DNA of 64,000 bases, from positions 209,942,001 to 210,006,000 of the forward strand of contig CM032228.1 in the NCBI GenBank assembly GCA_019009955.1, written 5' to 3'. The DNA is from Riptortus pedestris. Taxonomy: Eukaryota; Arthropoda; Insecta; Hemiptera; Alydidae. This document shows, piece after piece, positions 53,129 to 64,000 of this stretch (its first letter is position 1; every line of letters begins with the position of its first letter). The position numbers and the translations under genes were made by a program. Below the pieces are notes generated by a model. That model was not told the origin of the DNA and searched no databases. It saw only the letters and a program-made list of their open reading frames with translations.

Positions 53129-53419
53129 TTTAACAAAGTGTAAACGTAGTTAATGTATATGTGTACACACACGTTGATGGCAAAGTCCGAATTAGAAATG
53201 AATAGAATGATGCAAGTTTCAAAAGACGCCCTAAGTCAGTTTATATTCAAGTGGAAACAAATAGAAATAGAAATATTAAAACAGAAATCGTTAAACTTGA
53301 AAATGTGAAGCTTTTTTTACCTACGAAGCATCATCACTGAAGATAATAGAGCTGGAGTCGACAAAAGAATAGCTAGACACGCCTTCCAAAGCAAAAGTAT
53401 TTCAACTTATTAGCATTAT

Positions 53420-53592
53420 TTGTCTGTTACCGCTCTAGCGGTCATAATTTGTGAGTGTGTATATATAATTTTGAACGGACCTATTTTTCGTCAGCTAGAT
53501 AGGATTGATGGACATTTGTGGCAATTTTTCAAAAATCGCGTCATGAGTACGACTCCAATAGCTGATTTCCCTCAAGGGAAATCTCCTAAACT
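53420..53592 (+). mobile_element. HINE-like element, 3' half
   Basis: From the ACCGCT/AGCGGT inverted repeat, through a short TA tract, ttgaacggacctatttttcg and cgcgtcatgagtacgactcc, to the palindrome ccctcaaggg and end at about 53592. It faces the reverse copy at 53776 tail to tail, with a 180-bp gap. Confidence 0.75.
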
Positions 53593-53775
53593 AAATTGAA
53601 AAAATACTTAAATTTTATTTCTATTAAAAAATATTAATAAACATACCTGTAAGACATTTGAATTTTATAAAGAGGACTGACTATTTCATTCAGGCCTTAC
53701 ACTAGAGCACGGCGCTGATTACACCATTCCGCAATACATCCTCTTCTATTCTGGACTCCTGCCCAGCACGGTTCT

Positions 53776-54490
53776 AGCAGATTTCCGTTAAGTTAAATCA
53801 GCTATTGAGGTTGTAGTATTGACGCGATTTTCGAAATATTTCCTCAATTGTCCATCGATCCAACCCAGAAGATGATGAAAATGAGACCCGTTCAAAATTA
53901 TATCTATATTTAACACTCTAGCGGTCGCAATTTTTGTTTGATCATTACCAAACTCGATATTTAAAGGTTTTATGTAAAAAGAAAAATCATGCTCCTTAAC
54001 GGCTGAAATCCGACCAATGGGAGGAGGGGAGTTTCGAAAATTTGAAATATTTCCGTTATTATAAGTCGATTGAAATTTAATGTTCTATAAATGTTGTTAT
54101 ATATGTTTGCTAACTATCTTGATTATTAGCAGAGATATTTTGCATTTTTTTTTAATTTTCAGCCTTCAGTAAACCACTTACACATGTTATTTCAACAACA
54201 AGCTGTTATATCATGATCACATTACTGGAAGCAATACCATCTTCATCGAACTTTTACTTTGTGTGGTACATGCAAATACGTTATATGATGACGTCATCAT
54301 TTAAGATTTTCACTTCATGACTTGAACATGTGTAGGTGATCTATACCATACTCGATATTTAACCGTTTCAGGCAACACTAAAGGCAATATCTGTTATTGG
54401 TGCAAATTGGACATAGAATAATGGGGGTCTAGAAGGGGGAGGGGAGAATTCCAAACAAAGGAAAATCTCTTGGAAATAATTTCAGACGAG
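53776..54490 (-). mobile_element. HINE-like element, long modular form in reverse
   Basis: Begins with the 3' palindrome (one arm decayed) and runs in consensus order to about 54150. It then continues with the linker also seen in the copy at 60456 (agcctt...aaccac, aagctgttat.tcatg) and a second copy of the atactcgatatttaaccgtt and G-rich blocks at 54348-54450. The 5' terminus is not recognised. Confidence 0.6.
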
Positions 54491-55021
54491 ATTAAGTGAC
54501 TAGGCTTAGAATCGGACAGTAGCAAATCATGCCCTTTCCATAGTTTCCGGAGACATTGAACCTACATACTTCAGCAGATGTTTGAGCCTACCAACCACTT
54601 ATGTAATCCTTCTACGTTCTATAAAATAAAAATGATCCCTAAATAAATTAGTTTTAAGGCTTCTTCTCCAAAATGAAATAATAATTTTCATAGGAATAAC
54701 ATGCATTATAGTTTAAAAAGTAAACAGCATCCTCATTTTTAAATATGTAGGAGCCAACTTAAAAAGGGTGAGGATTTAAAAAAAATTTTAGGTGTATTTG
54801 ACTATCTTAATAAACAGAATGCACTTTTTATTACTATTTTATTTCTTAAAGAACATTTTATAGATACATAAATAAGTTAAATTAAATTCACATTTCCTCC
54901 TAAACCTACTCCTGCATCATGTTAAAGCAACTTGGTAAGCTGTTCTCCAAAAAATGAACAAAAATCCTCATAATCAAATAATTGCCTATTTTAATGTGGT
55001 AATTTATTGTTAATATTCCAG

Positions 55022-55160
55022 GGTAACTGGAGGTGAGCTGTTTGAAGATATTGTTGCTAGAGAATTCTATTCAGAAGCTGATGCATCTCACTGCATTCAG
55101 CAGATATTAGAGAGTGTCAACCATTGCCACCAAAATGGTGTCGTTCACAGAGATCTAAAG
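55022..55160 (+). CDS. CaMKII: CaMKII exon: C-lobe start through HRDLK catalytic loop (residues ~92-138)
   Basis: This 139-bp exon finishes the Leu codon and encodes 46 further residues, from [20 protein letters not shown] to NGVVHRDLK. The HRD aspartate (about D136 in fly numbering) is the catalytic base, and the Lys two residues later is also conserved and present. GGELFEDIV is the CaMK-family signature after the hinge. The acceptor follows taatattccag and the donor is gtacag after a codon boundary (phase 0). It is the first of seven exons clustered within 7 kb. No residue expected for an active kinase is changed here. Confidence 0.97.
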
Positions 55161-56561
55161 GTACAGTTGTTTTTTAACTCATATATTTTTTTAGTGCTGC
55201 ATTGTACTTGAAAATGTATTATTATTTCATTAAAAAATGTTCCTACATTAAAATCCTTTGTTTAATGACACTGATAGTTAAAATTGCATTACTAAAACCA
55301 ATCCTGTAGTTGAATTTAAATTAGTTGGCCTTCTCATGCTTACATTTCTTAAACTTTTTTTTTTCTTTCATGAGTAAATTTACAAAAATAAATATTTCTA
55401 ATGAACTATAAACTCACTCCTTGTACTTTACTATCTCTTAAATTCAAACATTTCTCAAGGGTCAGTGTCATATGGGGTTGGAAATATTTTCTCCCGATTG
55501 TCTTCTTTCTGATATTGGTTTGTTTTTATTTAATTACCCATTCCAACAAATTTCTTTATACAGGATATAGCCTGAGTGGAGACTAGAAAAGAATACAAAC
55601 ACTTGTCTGTGATAGTAGATTTCCTATTTACTCTTTTCTTCAATTTCCATCAATATATATGTATGTAGAGCCATTATAAGCTGAATTCATCCCCAGCGCT
55701 GAATGAATTCAGCTTATGAATGAAAGTGGGTGTTTCTTTAAAAAAATTATTATCAATAATTCACGCAACACTTAGTAGACCATATTTCCAGTCTATTTAT
55801 CTCATTCACTATGGGTGCCAGCTGGTCCAATAATGGTTTCTGTCAAACACTGATGTTCAAGGTGATAACACTACAAAGCGTAGCCTCACATATAAGCTAG
55901 AAACAAACAAACAGACAATCACTACCACAAACAATTTCTATTACCAGAGGCAGAGCAAGTGCTCAATTCTTGTTGTCTTACGAGCAATTTATATAAAAAT
56001 CTCATGTAAGCACCACATGACTTTTTATACTCCTATTAAATTAAATTAAAAATATTTTAGGGAGTGTCAAAACGGATAACTCAGTTGAAATCTGAATGCT
56101 AAACATTTTAAGATTACAAAATTTCCATTACTTTGTATTGGAAATAAAAATAAGCACACTATAATTGTAATAACACAAACACTAATAACAATCATTTAAG
56201 AAAGGAAACACACATTCTAAAATATATAATATAAAATGAAAGCATGACAGACATTTTTTTTAATCGCTAGCTAAGAAGTATATTTTCCAACTTCAAATAT
56301 TGATCACTAATTATATTTATCTCTTATACATATATTATCAGAAAAATCCTTTTTTGAAGACATGAAAGGTCTTATGGATTTCGGTGAGTATAGTAATATG
56401 AAAAGAGCAGATTCCAAAAGAGCACAATGGTTGCAACTACAATGTGTAGTAGGCTTTAAATCATGATGGTGATATAAACATGAATGATTAAGATTTGGAA
56501 GATATTGTTTTCAATAGAGTATTTAAAAAAATGTTTTTTACTCATATATTACATGTTACAG
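55161..56561 (+). other. CaMKII intron, 1.4 kb, with a strong hairpin
   Basis: The intron separates the HRDLK and PENLL exons. Apart from a 15-bp-arm inverted repeat at 55676-55717 it is AT-rich with no gene or recognised repeat. The open frame at 55401-55586 has no recognised homology. Confidence 0.9.
55676..55717 (+). repeat. Perfect 15-bp inverted repeat with 12-base loop
   Basis: ATAAGCTGAATTCAT at 55676-55690 is exactly complementary to 55703-55717, with loop ccccagcgctga. It would form a stable hairpin in the CaMKII pre-mRNA, in the intron between the HRDLK and PENLL exons. No matching copies were found elsewhere in the window. Confidence 0.8.
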
Positions 56562-56664
56562 CCTGAAAACCTGCTGCTTGCCAGTAAAGCAAAGGGAGCT
56601 GCCGTAAAACTTGCTGACTTTGGTTTAGCTATTGAAGTGCAAGGAGAACAACATGCTTGGTTTG
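56562..56664 (+). CDS. CaMKII: CaMKII exon: DFG motif and start of activation segment (residues ~139-173)
   Basis: This 103-bp exon begins in phase 0 directly after the HRDLK exon and encodes [20 protein letters not shown], then [14 protein letters not shown] plus the first base of Gly. The DFG aspartate (about D157), which holds Mg2+-ATP, and the Asn of PEN are present. The QGEQHAW stretch differs slightly from the fly QGDHQAW form, a normal level of divergence between arthropods. The acceptor is catgttacag and the donor gtgagt. An apparent ATG-started frame covering this exon begins in the intron and should not be read as a separate gene. Confidence 0.97.
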
Positions 56665-59986
<3,322 letters not shown>

Positions 59987-60109
59987 TATCCTTCTCCAGA
60001 ATGGGATACAGTAACACCAGAAGCAAAAAACCTTATAAATCAAATGCTAACAGTGAATCCTGCTAAGAGGATAACTGCTTCAGATGCCCTAAAACACCCT
60101 TGGATCTGC
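59987..60109 (+). CDS. CaMKII: CaMKII exon: end of the kinase C-lobe (residues ~233-273)
   Basis: This 123-bp exon is exactly 41 codons in phase 0/0: [40 protein letters not shown] and C. It includes the invariant C-lobe arginine (KRIT) that pairs with the APE glutamate, and the HPWIC end of the kinase fold. Small differences from fly (AKRITASD for NKRITAAE) are conservative. The acceptor is atttttag and the donor gtaagt. It is followed by the shortest intron of the gene, 184 bp. Confidence 0.97.
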
Positions 60110-60293
60110 GTAAGTGTTATTTTATTTTCATAATACCATGTTTATTGTTATGACCCCAAAAAGCATAAATTATTTTTATCACCTAAATTTTATATTTCTA
60201 AAAATGATATTAAATTAAAAACATAATTTTATTAAATTAAGTTATTTTCTTACTACCAATAATGGAAGCCTAATTACCTCTTTTTTATTTCAG

Positions 60294-60377
60294 CAACGAG
60301 AGAGGGTTGCCTCTGTTGTACATAGACAAGAGACTGTAGACTGCCTGAAGAAATTCAATGCAAGAAGAAAACTTAAG
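60294..60377 (+). CDS. CaMKII: CaMKII exon: autoregulatory segment with T287 (residues ~274-301)
   Basis: This 84-bp exon (28 codons, phase 0/0) encodes [20 protein letters not shown] and [12 protein letters not shown] places the autophosphorylation threonine at fly-numbered position 287 (mammalian alpha T286), whose modification makes the kinase independent of calcium. The following [11 protein letters not shown] is the start of the calmodulin-binding helix. Both the phosphosite and its basophilic R-x-x-T context are intact, so the molecular memory switch is kept. The acceptor is tttatttcag and the donor gtaaca. Confidence 0.97.
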
Positions 60378-60545
60378 GTAACAGTGAACTATTTAATTCT
60401 TTTTCTTTCTTTTTTTGTATAATCTCTTATTTTCATACATATTTCTCATTATTAATAGCAAATTTCTATTTAAGAGAAATCTGCTATTGAGGTTGCACTA
60501 TTGAAAAATGTCTTCAAATAGATGATGAGTTGTTATAATTTGTAT

Positions 60546-60581
<36 letters not shown>

Positions 60582-61962
60582 TTGTCTGTTAGTAGCAGCA
60601 ATTTTTATTTAATTGTAATCAAACTCGATATTTAAATGTTTAATGTAAAACTAAAAGTCTGTCATGAAAGGTGCTTGAATGACACAGTGATCATCTTATT
60701 TCACCATCTAGTCTCTATTTATCTCATAGTAAGATGGCTATGTAAACTAGACATGAGATTTATTGTGACTCGGTAACTAAAAGTAAAGATGAGATGATTA
60801 GAAGTGAGAGTTTAGTGAAGATTGAAAACAATCTCAATATGCAAATAACTCACTTAATATTTGAGTTACAACAAAAAATGAGTATGACAATTGTAGAACA
60901 TTAAATGTTTAACAAGAATTAGTAAATAACGTGAGCTCTGTCTATAAAATTAGTATGGTTTTTAAATTTGGAAATATCATTTTGAAAATTGGAAATATTT
61001 CTGTTATGTCTAATTGAAAAATTGTATAGAACCAATCTAATTGCAAATTTAATTTACTATATATGGTTTTTTTACATTTATTTTCTCTATGTTGAATATT
61101 AACCGAGATATTGGCATTTTTTTAGTTTTTAGCCTCCCCCCACTCCTAATCTTGTCACATTAACCAAGCTGTTATGTCATGGACCACTTTATTCGAAGCT
61201 TAAATACCAAATATTGTTTTGTTTGAGCCTTTACAATGTCCAAATATTTTCTGTATGGTCATCATTAAAGATTTTACATTCTAAACTATAAGATTTTTAT
61301 TTGATTAATGCCACAATTGATATTTAACTGTTTAAAGGACAGCTAAAAATTATATTATGGCTTTGGGGGAGGGGATAAGGTTTAGAGGGGGAATAATTCA
61401 AAATTTGAAATATCTCGATTACTATGAGTCATATTGAAAACTTTTAAATAACCCATGTTTTTCTAAAATTAATTTTCTATGACTATTATTATATAAACAT
61501 TTTCTCTGACTCAAATATTAACGAAGTTAATCGTATTTTTTAGGTTTCAGCCTTTTGTAAACCCCCACTTCTACTCATTCGATTCTCACTTTAAATATAT
61601 CAACTACTAAACATCTCATGTCCGATTGACATTTTAACTCCTGTTTAAATACACTTTTTACTGCGGGAGGAATAGAGAATAGATCGTGAGATGAGATCAA
61701 CAGCATATTATATCCAGCACGTGGGAAGTCTACTTAGATTACACAGAACCTGCATGATAGGCTTTTTTTTTTAATTGTTAAAAAGGTATAGGGACTGTGA
61801 CAGATGAACTGACGGAGTTGGTAGACAGTCTTACCTAACCTATATACTTGATTATTATTTTGCAATATTAAAGGTCAAACTTATAACTTATTAGCATTAT
61901 ATAAAGTTTCTTCATAGCCTAGTTATTAAAAATATGTTAATATGAACAAATCTTTCTTCTAG
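60378..61962 (+). other. CaMKII intron, 1.6 kb, mostly a long HINE-like element
   Basis: Lies between the T287 exon and the calmodulin-binding exon. About 1.3 kb of it (60456-61761) is one long-form repeat in reverse orientation. The rest is AT-rich linker sequence and the splice signals. Confidence 0.85.
60456..61761 (-). mobile_element. HINE-like element, long modular form, reverse (about 1.3 kb)
   Basis: Starts TAGCAAATTTCTATTTAAGA and ends tgcatgatagg, the decayed family 5' terminus preceded by a CACGTG-linked subterminal motif. The microsatellite is (CA)n at 60544-60577 rather than (TA)n. The module running from aactcgatatttaa to ttaaccgagatatttgcattt occurs twice, near 60620-61120 and 61305-61545. 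Nothing coding was seen. It fills most of the intron between the T287 and calmodulin-binding exons. Confidence 0.7.
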
Positions 61963-62005
61963 GGTGCAATCCTGACAACCATGTTGGCAACCAGAAATTT
62001 CTCCA
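61963..62005 (+). CDS. CaMKII: CaMKII exon: calmodulin-binding segment end, start of linker (residues ~302-315)
   Basis: This 43-bp exon encodes GAILTTMLATRNFS plus one base. The two adjacent threonines (fly 306/307, mammalian alpha 305/306) are the inhibitory phosphorylation sites that block calmodulin rebinding. The acceptor is tctttcttctag. The first donor, after base 62005, is gtaagt. A second gtaagt 18 bases later (after 62023) would extend the exon in frame by six codons, ending in the same phase. The next exon, outside or not recognised in this window, should carry the variable linker. The end at 62005 was chosen because it matches the conserved end of the homologous segment; the longer form is equally open. 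Confidence 0.93.
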
Positions 62006-62029
62006 GTAAGTATGATGCTCATGGTAAGT
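62006..62029 (+). other. CaMKII: Tandem splice donors at the CaMKII linker junction
   Basis: Donor 1 starts at 62006 (gtaagt after tcca). Donor 2 starts at 62024 (gtaagt after catg). They are 18 bases apart and leave the exon in the same phase, so use of donor 2 inserts six residues (S-K-Y-D-A-H, as read across the junction) directly after NFS. Donor 2 has G at the last exon base, which is usually favourable; donor 1 has A. Splicing choice here is inferred, not shown. Confidence 0.6.
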
Positions 62030-63200
62030 ACTTCACAGGCCCCAGCGTCTCTCTCTTTCTCTCTCTCTGCCCGTCCGCGGACAAATCACGTATTTCAGTT
62101 AGTCTCTCATCCCTCACCCTCACATCCTCACTTTCCAACAAAGATAAATGGAAGTTTATTGTCCTTGTATATACCCCACCTCTCTTTGCTTGAAACCTCT
62201 CTGATGTCAATAGTAGAAGTCGATAACAAAGAAAAATACACAAAAGTTCAAATTTTGTTTTGTCATTTACCCAGAACATGCACGATTGTAACCCTGACCT
62301 TTTACTTCACAGTACTGGAACAATATTTGAATGTTCTGTGACTTTTATTTGAAACATACATATTTTTTTTGTTTTTAATCATAGCTTCTCTCGATGTACC
62401 TAGACACATTCCTCAGTATATTTATTTGTTTCTTTTGGTCATATTATTTTTAGCTTGTGTTTCTTCATTGAACAAAAAATGTTACACCTTCCTGCATCAC
62501 CACATTGTTGTTAGAGCATAAAATGAACAATTATAAGTGCTTAGATGATGTTCATGTTTAGTTGAAAGCTAAAACTAATTTTGATTGGGATTTAAGCACT
62601 TGTAATATGTCATTATCGATTGAGGTATGTTAAGAAATATATATATGAATGCATAATTGTTTATAGTAGTCGTGGTATTGGTGGAACTTTATGCATTTAT
62701 ATAGTTATTAGGATGCATCTTCATTAGTGCTGTTATCTGTTAAATCTTTATCCTCTGTGACCCCTTGAACCATTATTTTTTACTTATATTTATTGACATT
62801 CCAAAAATAATTTAATTTCTAACATTTTTTACTGCTTTTTAAACTCATTCCTTAATAAATAAAACTCCTTAATTTCAAAAATTTAATATTTTTAATTAAT
62901 TCTACAAGATTAAACAGCTGAATAATTGTTACGAAATGTAAAACTCTTTTCTTAGCTATCTTCTTTGAAGTTAACCTAATCTTTATTATGTGTATATTAT
63001 AAAAACCAATTTAAGTAAAACTTAAATAAAATTTGAGACTGTTTAATAGAGTTACTTCTCCAACTGGCTTCAGTGTATTTTTTTATTTGTAGAAGGAGGA
63101 GGCTATTTCATTAATGTTGTGATTGAGCGTCTAAAAAGTAAACATAAGTATTGGATAACCTCAGTTTTAGATTGCAAATAAATTCATCTCCTAAAGAAAG

Positions 63201-63204
<4 letters not shown>

Positions 63205-63258
<54 letters not shown>
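63205..63258 (+). repeat. (TA)n microsatellite
   Basis: About 27 TA units. The preceding agacaaata matches the edge of the HINE-like microsatellite, so it may be a remnant of one, but no other family block is present. Confidence 0.85.
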
Positions 63259-63260
<2 letters not shown>

Positions 63261-64000
63261 GACTATAAAGACAAATTAAATTAAGTAGGGAGTTACATGC
63301 AAATAATTTTTATGCAGTGTCTTCTCACAATGAGTGGACCCATCAATGTGTTGGTCATATAACAGAATTATATCTGACCATTCATAAATCACTGTTGCCA
63401 AAAATAGTTTTTGTTTAAATTATAAGACATTTGAAATGGAGTAAAGAGGTGGCTTAATGTGTATGGAAAAGTTTAGTTATAGGAAATCTACTTCAACTGA
63501 AGGAAAGTAAATGTTTTTGATAACATATCAGTTGTTCCATTCACACACTGGCAAGTTTATCCCTTGTTAGATTTTCCGCAAAAAAATGTTATTAGGAAGT
63601 GAGATAAACTTAAAAAGTACAATGAATTTTTGGTATTTGGGATTAGTGGATTAAGACTCTGTGTTTGAGTTTTTATTGAGTACATGTATGGCGTTTGTTA
63701 TGAAAGATTGTTCCGCATGTTTAATATCTATGTCCAAATATAAAAAGAAAAATTATTATTAGCATTTGGTGATCTATATCATCAATACGAGTGGGTAAAA
63801 ATTGCTAATTGAGTTTTTCCCTTTGATTTTATTTTGAACAGTAAAATAACACTATGTTGAGTCTCACATGCAATATTTCCCATTTGCGATAATCTGTTCC
63901 TGAGTTCCTCCAAATATGAATTTTTAGTTTCTTGAGTATACGTCCAGGCCATCTATTTAGACAGGCCATTTAGACTGATGGTTCTTTGTCTTGCCTAAAC

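Larger units (their letters stand above)
40585..55021 (+). other. CaMKII intron, 14.4 kb
   Basis: The intron runs from gtaagt to attccag. It holds HINE-like copies at 44704-45334, 47692-48277, 48963-49278, 51253-51966, 52458-52530, 53420-53592 and 53776-54490, SINEs at 45375, 50310 and 51305, a tRNA-like relic at 43879, the 931-bp terminal-inverted-repeat transposon at 49281-50211, a CA/TA microsatellite at 46498-46598 and a 300-bp tandem duplication at 52529-53128. Stretches 40600-43870, 45470-46490, 46600-47390 and 54500-55000 are AT-rich with nothing recognised. An open frame at 41304-41612 has no recognised homology. Confidence 0.85.
62006..64000 (+). other. Start of the CaMKII linker intron, open to window end
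   Basis: Nearly 2.0 kb without a convincing exon. It begins with the tandem donors and a CT-rich patch (62046-62110), and has a (TA)n at 63205-63258. If the intron were retained, the frame would continue to a stop at about 62193, giving a kinase lacking the association domain. Linker and association exons are expected beyond the window. Confidence 0.75.

Noticed and set aside
54289..54296. CRE palindrome within a 16-bp perfect palindrome atgatgacgtcatcat
   Set aside because: Not listed as a regulatory feature because the equivalent position in the long repeat near 61260 has a similar gtcatcattaaagatttt, so the site probably came with the repeat.
61981..62193. 70-codon frame starting MLATRNFSSKYDAH
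   Set aside because: It is the last exon read through into the intron from an internal methionine, not a separate gene.
63092..63140. Possible extra CaMKII linker exon after a T-rich acceptor (tttatttgtag then aaggaggaggc)
   Set aside because: In the required phase the peptide shows no similarity to known CaMKII linkers, and the possible donor (gtaaac) is weak.

Overview
The window looks like arthropod nuclear DNA: A+T-rich, intron-dominated, full of old transposon copies, with no bacterial-style gene packing. A copepod crustacean fits the AT-rich, repeat-laden introns, but that is inference and no species can be named from the sequence alone.

Only one host gene can be supported: calcium/calmodulin-dependent protein kinase II (CaMKII) on the + strand. 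Nine exons (17011-17070, 40530-40584, 55022-55160, 56562-56664, 57127-57210, 58551-58645, 59987-60109, 60294-60377, 61963-62005) join in phase with GT-AG introns. They encode residues equivalent to about 54-315 of Drosophila CaMKII: most of the kinase domain, the autophosphorylation threonine (T287) and the calmodulin-binding segment. The N-terminal exons (start codon, glycine loop, ATP-binding lysine) lie upstream of the window or were not found. The variable linker and association domain lie downstream. The last exon has two in-frame splice donors 18 nt apart.

The layout is lopsided. Three huge introns (at least 17.0 kb, 23.5 kb and 14.4 kb) hold most of the DNA, and the kinase-core exons from 55022 onward are packed into 7 kb. 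Almost every other recognisable feature is a mobile element: (a) a dominant non-coding family of about 0.6 kb with a 3'-terminal palindrome, subterminal inverted repeats and a central (TA)n, resembling Helentron-associated (HINE/DINE-like) elements, in more than 15 full, truncated or long modular copies on both strands; (b) a tRNA-derived SINE family, two copies with target-site duplications; (c) a Tc1 copy split by a LINE fragment with a 13-bp target-site duplication; (d) a 931-bp element with ~105-bp terminal inverted repeats, TA duplications and a decayed transposase; (e) another LINE relic. Micro- and minisatellites, a Z-DNA-prone/polypurine block and a 300-bp tandem duplication fill in the rest.

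No rRNA, intact tRNA, CRISPR array or second host gene was recognised. Most short open frames are chance or low-complexity frames in introns. The likeliest underdescribed item is the HINE-like family; the likeliest gene-level novelty is the tandem donor at the start of the CaMKII linker.
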